This document shows positions 24,973-34,405 of a stretch of 64,000 nucleotides of DNA, in pieces. The translations under genes were made by a program, and so were the position numbers. The notes below the pieces were generated by a model. It saw nothing but the letters and a program-made list of their open reading frames with translations. It made no database searches and had not been told where the DNA came from. Every line of letters starts with the position of its first letter. The stretch's first letter is position 1. Source of the DNA: Leptospira sp. WS4.C2 (GTDB lineage Bacteria; Spirochaetota; Leptospiria; Leptospirales; Leptospiraceae); contig NZ_CP162139.1 of assembly GCF_040833985.1 (NCBI RefSeq), positions 620,001-684,000 of the forward strand, written 5' to 3'.

Positions 24973-26477
24973 TAAATAACCGATAATCGTTCTAATAACA
25001 TTCTATAGATTAAAAACAAACCGTAACTATCTAATTTGCAGTAAGCTTTCAAATCCTCCAGAACACGTTTTTTTTCTTCGGCTGTCACCTGCTTTTTTAT
25101 TAATCTTAAATATTGGTAATTCGCATCTTGTCCTTCGCGAATGGAAAGTCCTCCATGGCTTTCTGTACTAAAACAAGGCAGGATTTCTTTCAGTGATGCT
25201 TTGCCATTTTGTCCTGGATGGTAGATCCATAGTTTCTTAAAAGGCATCGCTAGGTCGATAAACATCGATTTGACTCTATCCCAAAACTCTAAAAACTCCG
25301 GAAAAGCTATGGCCGTCTCTTGGATGATGAGTTTTTCAAAGAAATCATTGAAAGAAAAGATGGTGATCCCTTCAGGTAAGTCTTTTTGTAATTGGGAGAG
25401 GACGGGAAATCGGGGATCTGTTCCCACATCTCCATGTAAGTACGTTTTGTGCGTTAAGGTATCATTTTCTGTATCCCAAATGTGTAAGGAATACAAATAG
25501 GGAATGTGTTGGAATGGCCTGGTGTTCGGATAGAGGGGAAGGTAGGGATTGATAGACTCAAAATCTAAAAAAGCCACTGTTTTTGTAACATTCGTTAGGT
25601 AATTTTCAAAGTGGTTTCGATCAAAGTAAGTTTTCCCTGAGATATGTGCCTGTTTTTGTATCTTTTGGATGGGGGTAAGTTCCGAATCAGGAACCGATTC
25701 ATAAGAATTGTATCCTAAGGCAAACCATTGTTTGGCTAATTCGGAACTGTCACGGAAGTCAAAGACCTCTTTCGCATTTTCTTTCCCTTCCGCACAATGG
25801 CTTGGTGACAAACAGGTTTTAAGGGAACGGCAACTGGGTTTGGCATCCAGAAACGAAAACTGTACAGATTGTTCGTTTGTTCTTTCTACTTCAGCGATAA
25901 AAAGTTTCCATTCTTCATCTCGAGTTCCCGTTTCCGCTTCCATTCTCGGTGTTATGTCTTCTACGAGTAAGTAGTCTTCTGGATGGATTGGCCCACCAGC
26001 GAAAAGATATTTTGTTTGGATGCGAATGAGTTTGTATCCAAGGATGTTGAGTGACATACCTACGGCCACTTGTTTGTGAAAGAAAAAGGACCTGAGGATG
26101 TCTTGTTTGACAGAACCGATGGGACGAAAATCCCAAAGAATCCAACCATCTCTTTCGGGATCATATTCTAAATATTCTACAGTGGAAACAAAATGTTGGA
26201 AACGAAGGTGAGCGTGGAAGATTGATTTTTTTTCAGAAATCCACTCTGCTGTTTTTTGGATACTTTCTTCCTTATCCATTGTTTTTTCAATGGATACAGA
26301 GTCGGGAAATTGGTGTTTACAAAGTTGGAGAAAATCTCCCCATTCCAAGTAACCTCCGTAAGATGAGCTAGAAGGTTTAGGAGCGAGTCCCTCTCTCACC
26401 AAATGGAAGGCATTTTTACATCTTAAGTATTGTAAAAACTGAGACTTGGTAACGGGTGTAACCGGTTGATCAAACAA
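24972..26477 (-). CDS. DUF2779 nuclease-like protein
   Basis: About 501 residues. TKSQFLQYLRCKNAFHL opens the conserved domain. Cys residues in the middle (CRSLKTCLSPSHC) resemble a metal-cluster or zinc site. FLDFESINPYLPLYPNTRP, then IPYLYSLHIW, is the DUF2779 core, an RNase H-like (DEDD) exonuclease fold with acidic residues in DFE; KAYCKLDSYGLFLIYRML ends it. A frame reaches back to an ATG at 26588, but that would overlap the WYL gene by about 119 bases, and the extra residues are outside the conserved domain. A TTG at 26477 starts just before it with an eight-base overlap. The start is uncertain. Confidence 0.8.
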   Translation of the reverse strand: MFDQPVTPVTKSQFLQYLRCKNAFHLVREGLAPKPSSSSYGGYLEWGDFLQLCKHQFPDSVSIEKTMDKEESIQKTAEWISEKKSIFHAHLRFQHFVSTVEYLEYDPERDGWILWDFRPIGSVKQDILRSFFFHKQVAVGMSLNILGYKLIRIQTKYLFAGGPIHPEDYLLVEDITPRMEAETGTRDEEWKLFIAEVERTNEQSVQFSFLDAKPSCRSLKTCLSPSHCAEGKENAKEVFDFRDSSELAKQWFALGYNSYESVPDSELTPIQKIQKQAHISGKTYFDRNHFENYLTNVTKTVAFLDFESINPYLPLYPNTRPFQHIPYLYSLHIWDTENDTLTHKTYLHGDVGTDPRFPVLSQLQKDLPEGITIFSFNDFFEKLIIQETAIAFPEFLEFWDRVKSMFIDLAMPFKKLWIYHPGQNGKASLKEILPCFSTESHGGLSIREGQDANYQYLRLIKKQVTAEEKKRVLEDLKAYCKLDSYGLFLIYRMLLERLSVI

Positions 26478-27462
26478 ATTGATACAAGTTTTCCCATTGT
26501 TTTGTATAGGATTGAAATGTTTCTTTCCACCCTTCGGAAGTGGAGACAAGAGCTTCAGGAGAAAGGACAAAAAATTGGAAAAGCGCATTTTGATTGGTTG
26601 TTCTCACTCGGTATTCGTCGCCCACGTTCTCAAACTTCGCACCTTCTAAAAAAAACTTCCAACGGTCTTCATAATCAGGATGGATATGAAAAGGAATTTC
26701 GATTTCTGGATGTTTTGTCAGTAATAACGGGTGAAAGTTTAGATCTTGGTTTGTAATTTTAAGATTAGATTGGAACTCTTCTTTTGATTCTTTTTTGACA
26801 GTGATTTTGGGAAGGATGAATCGGCGTAAGGATTTTTTCCCGCGATCATAAGCAAGTAAATAGAAGTCGGTTGTGTTTTTGCGAACAAGTCTGTAAGGTT
26901 CAATGATTCTTTCGTTTGTATCAAATCCATATTGGATGGTGAGGGCCCTTTTGTCTTTGATGGCTTGGAGGATTTTTTCTGTGTTGGAAGTGTCTGGGAT
27001 TTCTTCCGACACAGACTCTTCTTTTGGCTGTTTGGCAAATTTGGGAATGAGATCCAAATGATGAGAGAATAGTTTTTGAGAAAGGCTAAATCCTTCTGCA
27101 GTTGGCTCTTGGGCAAATAAAACTTTTGAAAGGTATTCTAACTCTTCTTTGGTGAATTTAAGAGTTCGGTCTATGGATTCTTTCTCTAAATAATAAGGAA
27201 AAAAGTCTTCTGATTGGTAACCAAACTGCGCCACTTTGATATTGAATCCAAGGCTTTTGAGTTGGTTCAGGTCGCGATAGAGTTTTTTACGATCTGATTC
27301 CCTATCCTCATTTTTATAGAACCGAGGCATGATGTTACGAAATTTTTGGAAGCTGATCCCTTTGGGTTCGCGCAGGAGATTAAAAAGAAGAGCAAAGAGG
27401 CGAACCTCCGTCTCATTCATTTTTTTTACTTCAATCATGGGGAAGTCTTCAAAAGAAGTCAT
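26470..27462 (-). CDS. WYL-domain transcriptional regulator
   Basis: 330 residues. N-terminal winged-helix-like part with RKKLYRDLNQLKSLGF (about 58-73), then a WYL domain: ILQAIKDKRALTIQYGF near 163-180, IIEPYRLVRKNTTDFYLLAYD near 187, RRFILPKIT, and a C-terminal WCX-like extension. WYL domains sense nucleic acid or nucleotide ligands and often control defence or DNA-repair genes. It overlaps the DUF2779 gene and so probably heads the three-gene unit with the esterase. GGAAG stands two bases before the ATG, slightly too close; Met15 is an alternative. Confidence 0.87.
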   Translation of the reverse strand: MTSFEDFPMIEVKKMNETEVRLFALLFNLLREPKGISFQKFRNIMPRFYKNEDRESDRKKLYRDLNQLKSLGFNIKVAQFGYQSEDFFPYYLEKESIDRTLKFTKEELEYLSKVLFAQEPTAEGFSLSQKLFSHHLDLIPKFAKQPKEESVSEEIPDTSNTEKILQAIKDKRALTIQYGFDTNERIIEPYRLVRKNTTDFYLLAYDRGKKSLRRFILPKITVKKESKEEFQSNLKITNQDLNFHPLLLTKHPEIEIPFHIHPDYEDRWKFFLEGAKFENVGDEYRVRTTNQNALFQFFVLSPEALVSTSEGWKETFQSYTKQWENLYQFV

Positions 27463-27525
27463 ATCTTCCCAAATTGTTTGTTTTTTTGATTCCGAAAAGT
27501 AGAAAATGAAAAAAACTGGAAAAGT

Positions 27526-28290
27526 ATGCGAATCACAGGCCTCATCCTTAGCCTATCTCTGTTTCTACAATGTGCAACCTATTGGAAAAATCGTAAAAAT
27601 GATTTTCAAGACATTGTGACTGTTGGCGCCGAAACACCCATGTATGGAGCAGCTGTTAAAGTGGGCCCACTTCCGATTGGAGTTCTTTTCCAAGGAGGAG
27701 AGTCGGAGATGGGGAAAAAAGATTTGGGTCGCGGAGTGGGACTTCGGGGAGGGCAGTTCGGAACCTATCATTCACAACAGCTCGTATTTGGTATATTAGG
27801 TGGCGAAAGTTTCCATTCTGGACTTCCCACAATGGACGCAAAAGGGAATTGGCTTGTGGATAAAAAGGGAATCCCTCTTACAAGTGACGAAAGGGCCAAT
27901 GTAAAAAGTTATAAGATGCGTTATTATTCTTACTGGTATGATCCTGTCAAAGACCGAAAGAGAAGGAAAAAAGAATATTTCCGCCGTGAGTTAACAAAGG
28001 ATTTGGTGGCGGCAACCGGGCAAAAAGAATTTTTAGTTTATCTTCCTGCGGAAGAACAAAAACCTTTTGGATATCCTCCAGGTTATTCTTGGAACCTGGA
28101 ATTGGCTGCTGGTGTCTACGGTGGTGCGAGACTTGGGTTTAATGTGGCAGAGGCTTTTGATTTTTTGTTAGGATTCACCACCGTTGACTTGTTAGATGAT
28201 GATGTGGAAGGAAAAGTCAAACCAAGTTTCCCAGGTTTTCCTTTTCCCGCTCCGACCGATACGGAAACAGAGTCTGTATCAGAGGAATGA
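27526..28290 (+). CDS. Lipoprotein of unknown function
   Basis: 254 residues. The lipobox LSLFLQC gives Cys17. The mature part has glycine-rich beta-like segments (VGLRGGQFGTY, GVYGGARLGFNVAEAFDFLLG) that resemble outer-membrane-associated proteins, and a Pro/Glu-rich acidic tail. No family was recognised. It diverges from the WYL gene and converges with the small lipoprotein gene, whose stop lies two bases away. Confidence 0.72.
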   Translation: MRITGLILSLSLFLQCATYWKNRKNDFQDIVTVGAETPMYGAAVKVGPLPIGVLFQGGESEMGKKDLGRGVGLRGGQFGTYHSQQLVFGILGGESFHSGLPTMDAKGNWLVDKKGIPLTSDERANVKSYKMRYYSYWYDPVKDRKRRKKEYFRRELTKDLVAATGQKEFLVYLPAEEQKPFGYPPGYSWNLELAAGVYGGARLGFNVAEAFDFLLGFTTVDLLDDDVEGKVKPSFPGFPFPAPTDTETESVSEE

Positions 28291-28292
28291 TT

Positions 28293-28655
28293 TTATAGTT
28301 TGAAGTCTTTGGCTGTGATTTTGTTTTTTGGATCAAATGTGAGTTTCAAAAACTTTTCTACTACATCTGGTTTTTCTTTTAAAGTGTAGTACTGTTCTGG
28401 AACATCACGATCTTCTGCAAAGTACCATACCATTACTGTTCCGCTAGGATCAGATGTTCTTTCGGTCGATTTGCCAAGAACTGCTTCTGTTTTTACCAAA
28501 CTATCGCCCACTTTAATCATATCGATTTCCAATTTACGAAGTGCTGTGTGTGGATGAACTTTAGTGCTTCCTGCTTGAACTTTGTTTCCAGAAGAACAAG
28601 AAACTAAGAAAAGAACCGAAGCGAGTGTGCTGAGTATCAAAATTTTTTTGATCAT
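28293..28655 (-). CDS. Small BamE/SmpA-like lipoprotein
   Basis: 120 residues. Signal and lipobox LFLVSC give Cys20. The mature domain has MIKVGDSLVKTEAVLGKS and VMVWYFAED, the helix-turn then beta pattern of BamE/SmpA-like folds (a conserved G-x-x...V...LG-x-P/S). True BamE is part of the outer-membrane assembly machine; here the match is to the fold pattern only. It lies 34 bases downstream of the MFS gene and could be read from the haem-oxygenase promoter. Confidence 0.65.
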   Translation of the reverse strand: MIKKILILSTLASVLFLVSCSSGNKVQAGSTKVHPHTALRKLEIDMIKVGDSLVKTEAVLGKSTERTSDPSGTVMVWYFAEDRDVPEQYYTLKEKPDVVEKFLKLTFDPKNKITAKDFKL

Positions 28656-28689
28656 ATACCCTTACCTTAAGATGGACTAAACAAAGATT

Positions 28690-29943
28690 CTACAGGATGG
28701 GATCGGGGTTGGCAAGTGATATCTTTTCTCTTTCTTGATCGATTCGGCCCATTTTTCCCAAAATCTTTTTGAAAAAAGGAATGGTTAAAAACACAAGACC
28801 AATCTCCAAAAATCCAAAAAAGAAAGAGAGTGCAGAAAAACTATAAGCCGGTGGCAAAATCGATTCAAAGACCATTTGCATTTGGACAGAAACAACAGGC
28901 CCTAACATAAAGCCAAGAGAACCCACTCCGGTAAAGGCTGACATGGTAGTAGCGGTAAGGCCTGGTTTTGACATTTTACTGGCAAGCATCATGGAGGGAA
29001 CAAACATCACACCCGCCCCAACCCCGCAGATCAGTAAAAATGTAAATAGATACCAAAACTCATTGGTAGTGCCCGAAAGCCCAAGAAAAATTCCGTAAAT
29101 GGCGGATCCAACAAGCACTAAGGGTAAAACACCTGTTTTGCGAGAGAGGAGAGCTGATGGATAGGAAAGTAAACTCATCGGAAAAAGAACCAGTCCTAAA
29201 AATACTCCCAACATTCCTGGATGAAATGCCAATGTTTCCCGTAAATGGATATTGAAAGAAGAGATAATAAATCCAACAGTAAAACGATCGATAAAATTGA
29301 ATAAAAACGGAACAAACAAAAATGGATTTTCAAAGATCGCAATTTTTAGGTCGCTTAGTTTAAAATCTTTGACTCTATGAATCCCTTTGTCCTTTAACAT
29401 GAGTAAACTCATCAAACCAACAAAGATAAGAATTCCAGAACCTACATAAAATGGCAAAAGAGGATTCTTTCTTCCAAGAATTCCGAGGGGCATTCCGAAG
29501 GCACCACCCAGGGATAAAAACATTCCTGTGATTCCCATTAGAATTCCTTTCCCATAGTAACGTTTGTTTTCCGGATCATTTTCACGATCGGCAGCGGAAC
29601 TGAGTAGGAGTCCAATGATAAAGATGTGAGCGGCTCCCTCAAGGAACCTTAAAAAAAGAAAGAGTCCCATATCGGTGACGATGGTGAGTAAATAAAAAAG
29701 TCCGGCGTCTAAAAAACAGAAAAAACTAATGAAGTACTTTCTGTTTTTAAAACGGTCAGATATGATTCCCGCAATCGGTGCAAAAAGAAAGGAACCGAGC
29801 ATAGGGATACTTGTAAAGTATGCTACTTCCCAGTTGGATCCAAACAACCGATCCTTAACGACATCCTTCACTACCGGCACAATCATTGTTACCGGCAACA
29901 TGGATAAAAAAACTAAAGTTACGAGTGTATACGGGAATCCCAA
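28690..29943 (-). CDS. Major facilitator superfamily transporter downstream of haem oxygenase
   Basis: 417 residues, 12 helices. GIISDRFKNRKYF near 60-72 is the MFS loop motif (D-R-x-x-R-R/K). The N-terminal PVTMIVPVVKDVV and the overall size fit drug/H+ antiporter-type MFS proteins. The TTG start lies three bases after the haem oxygenase stop and AGCAGG is nine bases upstream, so the two are coupled. The shared unit suggests export or import connected with haem breakdown products or iron; the substrate is not determinable. Confidence 0.8.
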   Translation of the reverse strand: MGFPYTLVTLVFLSMLPVTMIVPVVKDVVKDRLFGSNWEVAYFTSIPMLGSFLFAPIAGIISDRFKNRKYFISFFCFLDAGLFYLLTIVTDMGLFLFLRFLEGAAHIFIIGLLLSSAADRENDPENKRYYGKGILMGITGMFLSLGGAFGMPLGILGRKNPLLPFYVGSGILIFVGLMSLLMLKDKGIHRVKDFKLSDLKIAIFENPFLFVPFLFNFIDRFTVGFIISSFNIHLRETLAFHPGMLGVFLGLVLFPMSLLSYPSALLSRKTGVLPLVLVGSAIYGIFLGLSGTTNEFWYLFTFLLICGVGAGVMFVPSMMLASKMSKPGLTATTMSAFTGVGSLGFMLGPVVSVQMQMVFESILPPAYSFSALSFFFGFLEIGLVFLTIPFFKKILGKMGRIDQEREKISLANPDPIL

Positions 29944-29946
29944 AAA

Positions 29947-30627
29947 TTAACCTGCTGGTAGGAGAGTTTGGTAACGATCCATTCCGATATTTTCTTTTAG
30001 GTCGGAATCGAGTTCAATAAACAAAAATTTATTCAAATCAAAAGTGGCATTTGCCTCAGCCAATAGTTCTGCTTTTTGTGAATCGTTCAAAGGAAGTGTA
30101 TCCAAGTTTTGGCGGTAGATTCCTTTGAAAGCCATAAGGTCTTCGATTTCAGGAAATTCATAAAAAGCAGTTCCTTCATTTCCTTCCAATTCGAAAGTTT
30201 TTGCTACCACTTTTTTGATGGACTGGCCACCGGAAAGATCTCCCAGGTAACGGACGTAAGCTTGTGCTACAAGAAGTTCGGGTTTTGTTTTTGCCGTATT
30301 TTTGATATGGTCGATGTAGTTTTGCGTCGCTTTGGAAATGGAACCACGAAGTTTTGTGCCGAACTTCTTTTGGAAAGTAGCGATGTCTTCCTTCAGAGAA
30401 TTTTCCCGAAAAAGAGCTGGGAAGTAAAGTTTGGCAAGAATCGGGTTGTCTTTGTTTTGGCGGTAGAGTTCTTCCATTACCGTGTAAACGGCAAGTAGGC
30501 TTTCCAATTGGTAAGTATAAGTTTGGGTGTCAAGACCCCCTCTAAAAATAGCCCGGATATAAGGTACTTTTTCAGTTTCCTGGTGTTTGTCGGCAGTTCC
30601 TTCTCGTAACATCATTGCTATGGACAT
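29947..30627 (-). CDS. hemO: Biliverdin-producing haem oxygenase
   Basis: 226 residues. It opens haem with oxygen and reductant, releasing iron, CO and biliverdin in the cytoplasm. The proximal ligand His15 lies in TADKHQETE, and the distal helix is YLGDLSGGQ (127-135) with the essential Asp and glycines. Length fits bacterial haem oxygenases. An excellent AAGGAG lies five bases before the ATG. A Fur-box-like palindrome at 30645-30667 overlaps the expected promoter, so iron control is likely. Confidence 0.94.
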   Translation of the reverse strand: MSIAMMLREGTADKHQETEKVPYIRAIFRGGLDTQTYTYQLESLLAVYTVMEELYRQNKDNPILAKLYFPALFRENSLKEDIATFQKKFGTKLRGSISKATQNYIDHIKNTAKTKPELLVAQAYVRYLGDLSGGQSIKKVVAKTFELEGNEGTAFYEFPEIEDLMAFKGIYRQNLDTLPLNDSQKAELLAEANATFDLNKFLFIELDSDLKENIGMDRYQTLLPAG

Positions 30628-30644
30628 AATGGCTCCTTGTTCTC

Positions 30645-30667
30645 TATGTGAGAATCAATCTCATATA
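30645..30667. promoter_or_regulatory. Fur-box-like palindrome before hemO
   Basis: TATGTGAGA, spacer ATCAA, TCTCATATA: nine-base arms with one mismatch. The core TGAGAATCAATCTCA agrees with the classical 7-1-7 Fur consensus at 11 of 14 arm positions. It sits 18 bases upstream of the hemO ATG. A second dyad, TGACA-N11-TGTCA (30679-30699), lies just beyond and includes a TTGACA on the minus strand. Confidence 0.6.
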
Positions 30668-30706
30668 TGACACTACCCTGACAATTGCAGGTACTGTCAA
30701 AGAAAA

Positions 30707-31837
30707 TTATAGGGAATCTTCCTGGGTGGGAGAATTCCAAAATTCGAGAGGAGTGTTTGCCCTTTGTTCTGGGTAGAGGAAGTAGGATAGGAAAAAAACA
30801 AGGATCGAAACCACAATTCCAATGGTAGCCAGAACCACATCCTTTCCCACTTTGCGGAAGGTGTCGAGGTAAGGTAAGTCTTTGTATGTGATGACGTTCA
30901 GAATGATCTCCCTGCCGGCAAGGAGGCCGAGAAAGGCCCAGGTGGTGGACATGGGGACATTGCTTATGTATTGGAAAAAGAATAACAAACTTCCATACAC
31001 TAAATCCACAATGGTGGCGGCCTTGGCCCATTGGATGTCGGACTTCTCAGAAACCACTCTTTGGATGGTTCCCCCATTTGTACGGATGATGATGAGAAGT
31101 GCTACAATCAGAATGAATACAGCTGTTAAGAATTCAATGAGTCCCAACTGACGTGGTAAAAAAACGGCGATATTCGCAGTATCCTGAAGTAACCATGCCA
31201 CCCATAAATACATAGTGGATAACCATTGTAATTGAGACCACCTTCGTTCTGTTACAGGATCAGGTGTGTGGACTTCATGGTATTCATGTGGGTCAACTTT
31301 TACAAGAACCGCCCAAACGACAATAGCCACAAGAAAAGCTAGGCCATAACCAAAGAAAGATTTGGTTAACATTTGGTCTATACTCTTGCCACCAAACAAT
31401 CCTAAGACGAGAAAGGTTGTGGAAACGGGGGCACGTAACCTTGTGATGACAACGAGGAGAACAGGTGCTAGGAGCTGGAGTAAGTTGAAATCTTTAGTTT
31501 CCGGAATGGAATCCAGTCTATGGAAGTGGATTTCACCGCCATGCAAAAACCAAGCAAACAAATGGACTAAAAATAAAAGACCACCGAAAACGAGGATCTT
31601 TTGGAGCCAGTGGACCGATTTTTTACTCTCGATAAAGGTTCCGATGGTTTGGACTGCATCGTTTCCGGCCACAGAGAACGATGCAATCGCAAAGGAAAAC
31701 CATCCAAGATAATACCGAGGAAACCCCAGGAAATAACCGGCACAAATTGTAAGAACCAAAAATAGGGTAAAAACAAAGAATCGAACTTGGTCCTTTTTTG
31801 TTGGGTGCTGGTAGTCTATTTCCTGGTTAAGGCTCAT
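30707..31837 (-). CDS. PiT-family inorganic phosphate transporter-like protein
   Basis: 376 residues, about 10 helices. The two PiT signature repeats are visible: [17 protein letters not shown] near 54 (a GAND-type motif) with [12 protein letters not shown] near 133, and [20 protein letters not shown] near 290. PiT proteins take up phosphate (or sulfate) with H+ or Na+. The second half lacks an obvious GAND. It overlaps the upstream acyltransferase gene by four bases. Confidence 0.82.
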   Translation of the reverse strand: MSLNQEIDYQHPTKKDQVRFFVFTLFLVLTICAGYFLGFPRYYLGWFSFAIASFSVAGNDAVQTIGTFIESKKSVHWLQKILVFGGLLFLVHLFAWFLHGGEIHFHRLDSIPETKDFNLLQLLAPVLLVVITRLRAPVSTTFLVLGLFGGKSIDQMLTKSFFGYGLAFLVAIVVWAVLVKVDPHEYHEVHTPDPVTERRWSQLQWLSTMYLWVAWLLQDTANIAVFLPRQLGLIEFLTAVFILIVALLIIIRTNGGTIQRVVSEKSDIQWAKAATIVDLVYGSLLFFFQYISNVPMSTTWAFLGLLAGREIILNVITYKDLPYLDTFRKVGKDVVLATIGIVVSILVFFLSYFLYPEQRANTPLEFWNSPTQEDSL

Positions 31838-32610
31838 GCATTCATGTAGTGTTTCGCGTATCTCTCCGTGATTTCCTTACGGTCGAAAAGAATAAACACA
31901 TCTGTAGTACCAAAAACAGAATCCAGTGCAGGAATTCCACAGATTTTAGCACCCACTCGGAGGTATCCTTTCAAAAGTGGAGGGATATTTTTGGAGATGG
32001 TTTTAGGATCTTCTACATGAAAATTGGCATCAAACCCAGGAAGGACGAAGTCAGGATTTGGATACACTCGAAATTCATCCGGAGCAATCGCTTCTTTGGC
32101 TTTTAAAAATCCGTAAGACTGAGAAGCAACAGCCGCATCTGTGGAGTGGATGGATCCACAACCCATCAAATAACGAACGTTATGTTTGTTCATGAATTCA
32201 GCAAGACCTTGCCAAAGGAGTGAAATCACCGAACCATCTCTGTATTCAGGGTGGACACAAGAACGTCCTACTTCTGCAATTTCATCTGGTAGGTTATAAA
32301 TAGAAGTGATATCAAATTCATTTTCACTGTAAAAACCGATTCCGTTTTTTGCATTTTGACGTGTTAAAATACGGTAGGTTCCTACGATTTTTTTGTCATC
32401 TGTAGATTTATCGATTACAATTAGGTGATGGCAGTACAAATCGTACTCATCACGATCTTTACGAGTAGCAGAAGATTGTGGCAGACCCTCTCCCATCTCT
32501 AAGTTAAACACTTCATAACGTAGTGCCAGTGCTCTTTCAATTTCCAATTGGTTTTCAGCTAAACGAACTTCTAAGATTCGTTCTGTTTTGTTGATTGTAT
32601 TTGGTTTCAT
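31834..32610 (-). CDS. OlsB-like N-acyltransferase (GNAT fold)
   Basis: 258 residues. [12 protein letters not shown] near 31, [14 protein letters not shown] near 54, IVGTYRILT and [23 protein letters not shown] near 115 are typical of the OlsB/haemolysin-like GNAT family, which moves a 3-hydroxyacyl chain from ACP to ornithine as the first step of ornithine lipid synthesis. A matching OlsA gene is not in the window. AGAGGA lies nine bases before the ATG. It is coupled to the phosphate-transporter gene, and aminolipids replace phospholipids when phosphate is low, which makes the pairing meaningful. Confidence 0.8.
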   Translation of the reverse strand: MKPNTINKTERILEVRLAENQLEIERALALRYEVFNLEMGEGLPQSSATRKDRDEYDLYCHHLIVIDKSTDDKKIVGTYRILTRQNAKNGIGFYSENEFDITSIYNLPDEIAEVGRSCVHPEYRDGSVISLLWQGLAEFMNKHNVRYLMGCGSIHSTDAAVASQSYGFLKAKEAIAPDEFRVYPNPDFVLPGFDANFHVEDPKTISKNIPPLLKGYLRVGAKICGIPALDSVFGTTDVFILFDRKEITERYAKHYMNA

Positions 32611-32686
32611 CGGATTCTATCCTCTTGTTTATCTTGCCTATAAGGTAAAATGGATCGGTTACGACAATGTGACAATAAGGTGAAAA

Positions 32687-34405
32687 TCAGTTTGCTTCGT
32701 CCTTTGTTGTCACATTACAAATTGGTGACAGAGATTGTGATGTTAGACTCCGATACAAAGAATAATCAATCGAAATATTCTTCTGATCCTCTGCAACCTG
32801 TACTGCTAAATACCCATTGAATGAACAAGGTTCCACACCGGGAACCGACGAAGTAAACCCCGGATGATACTTTTGATTCAAAATCAAAGTCTCTCCTTTT
32901 TTTAAAAAATCAAATTCATAATGATCTGGTTTCCAGGATTTAGGTTGAAACTCTTGTTTGGTGGATAAAAGATAGAATTCGCCATTATAATCTTTTTCGC
33001 TTATCGTTTGATTCGTAAAATAGAAAGTTATGTTTTCATAAATATCACTCGTCGATAGGTTTGCCTTTAGAGCGGGTAACATTCTGGAATCGGAACCATA
33101 ATCGGGAACAGTCGAAACAGTGATTGGAAATGAATTTTTGTTTGGAATCGAAACCTTAGGCAAAGGAAGAATAAAAATCTCGGAAAGAAACTTCGTGTTC
33201 ATTTTCCTAGTGTCTAGTGTATGAAGTAATAAACAGAGTATGGTTACAATACCGAGTATTTTATGGAATTTTTTAGGAACTAGGTTCCAAAGATTTTGAA
33301 ATCCTACCGCCAAACACCAAACAAATAAAAAAACAACACTCAGGCTCCATCTTGGATACACTCGTTCTAACGAATAAATAGGTAAGTGTTCTAAGATCGC
33401 TGCAGGTGAGTAGGCGGAAGTATTTCCGGCCATCAGCCATAACACAAGTAACAGGAGAAAAAGAACAGAAGCCATTTTCCTTTTTGTAAAAAATACCAAG
33501 GGTGATAAAAATAATGGCAATTGGCCTAGGTAGTTTCCATACTCCCAATACCTATATTGCATTTGAGATAGAGATTGTGCGAGTAATGGATGTTGGGAAG
33601 AACCGAAAAAAATAGGATAATAGTCTTTCCAATGTAAGTGGTACTGATCTCCCACAAAATATCTACCCACGGAATGGATGAATTGATACATGGGAAACCA
33701 TTTGATGGCAAGAATGCTTAATACAAAGATTGAGAGTTTTACAAATCGGCTGATTGCCTCTTTTGGTGTAAGAGAAAGATAGAATTCTCGGATTCCTAAA
33801 AAGAAAACAAGCAACACTGCTTGGGAAAGGGGATAGATACTTCCTTCGGATAACAAAATGTAAGTGATTGTTATGACTAATATCGCGATTCCCCAATTTT
33901 GTTTTTTAGTAAAACTGAGAATGTAAAATACAAGAGCCGGTAAAAATAATCCAGGGATTTGGTTTAAGTGGCCGGCATAGAATTTTTGAAACACAAATCC
34001 AGAAAATTGAAATACTAGAACGAAAAGTATTGAAGCCAAAACATTTGATTTTGTATAGAATCGGAAGGAGTGGAAATTGAGAATTCCGGATAGGATAAAG
34101 TAAAATAGAAAACTAATCTTTAGTGCGGTGAGTGTGGGAAAAAAAAGAACAAGTGCGTGGGTGAAACTTCCCATTTTACTCGTTGGATTTTCCCAGACAG
34201 GAAACCCAGCACCATAATACGGATTCCATAATGGGAAGGTGGTTCCAAATTCCAAAAAAGACTTTCTTAAGAATTCCACATGGAAACTATACATATCCCA
34301 GTCGAATCTACCGTAGAGGTTATCGTTTAAGAATATTTCCTTCGTGTTCCAAAGATAAAATAGAAAAAAGAGAAGGAGTAAGGCAAAAGGCCTAATGCGC
34401 TTCAT
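32687..34405 (-). CDS. Polytopic membrane protein, YfhO/GT-C-like
   Basis: 572 residues, about 11-12 helices followed by a C-terminal extramembrane domain (about 430-570). Early region GRFDWDMYSFHVEFLRKSFLE, then PLWNPYYGAGFPVWENP, matches the YfhO-like and GT-C glycosyltransferase pattern (an acidic loop after the first helix, then W-N-P-Y). Such proteins use lipid-linked sugars on the outer face of the inner membrane. The ATG at 34405 is preferred over an upstream TTG; it overlaps polA by 14 bases. It probably modifies surface glycans together with the GT4 enzyme upstream. Confidence 0.7.
   Translation of the reverse strand: MKRIRPFALLLLFFLFYLWNTKEIFLNDNLYGRFDWDMYSFHVEFLRKSFLEFGTTFPLWNPYYGAGFPVWENPTSKMGSFTHALVLFFPTLTALKISFLFYFILSGILNFHSFRFYTKSNVLASILFVLVFQFSGFVFQKFYAGHLNQIPGLFLPALVFYILSFTKKQNWGIAILVITITYILLSEGSIYPLSQAVLLVFFLGIREFYLSLTPKEAISRFVKLSIFVLSILAIKWFPMYQFIHSVGRYFVGDQYHLHWKDYYPIFFGSSQHPLLAQSLSQMQYRYWEYGNYLGQLPLFLSPLVFFTKRKMASVLFLLLLVLWLMAGNTSAYSPAAILEHLPIYSLERVYPRWSLSVVFLFVWCLAVGFQNLWNLVPKKFHKILGIVTILCLLLHTLDTRKMNTKFLSEIFILPLPKVSIPNKNSFPITVSTVPDYGSDSRMLPALKANLSTSDIYENITFYFTNQTISEKDYNGEFYLLSTKQEFQPKSWKPDHYEFDFLKKGETLILNQKYHPGFTSSVPGVEPCSFNGYLAVQVAEDQKNISIDYSLYRSLTSQSLSPICNVTTKDEAN

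Noticed and set aside
26478..26588. Upstream ATG for the DUF2779 gene
   Set aside because: It would overlap the WYL gene by about 119 bases and add residues outside the conserved domain.
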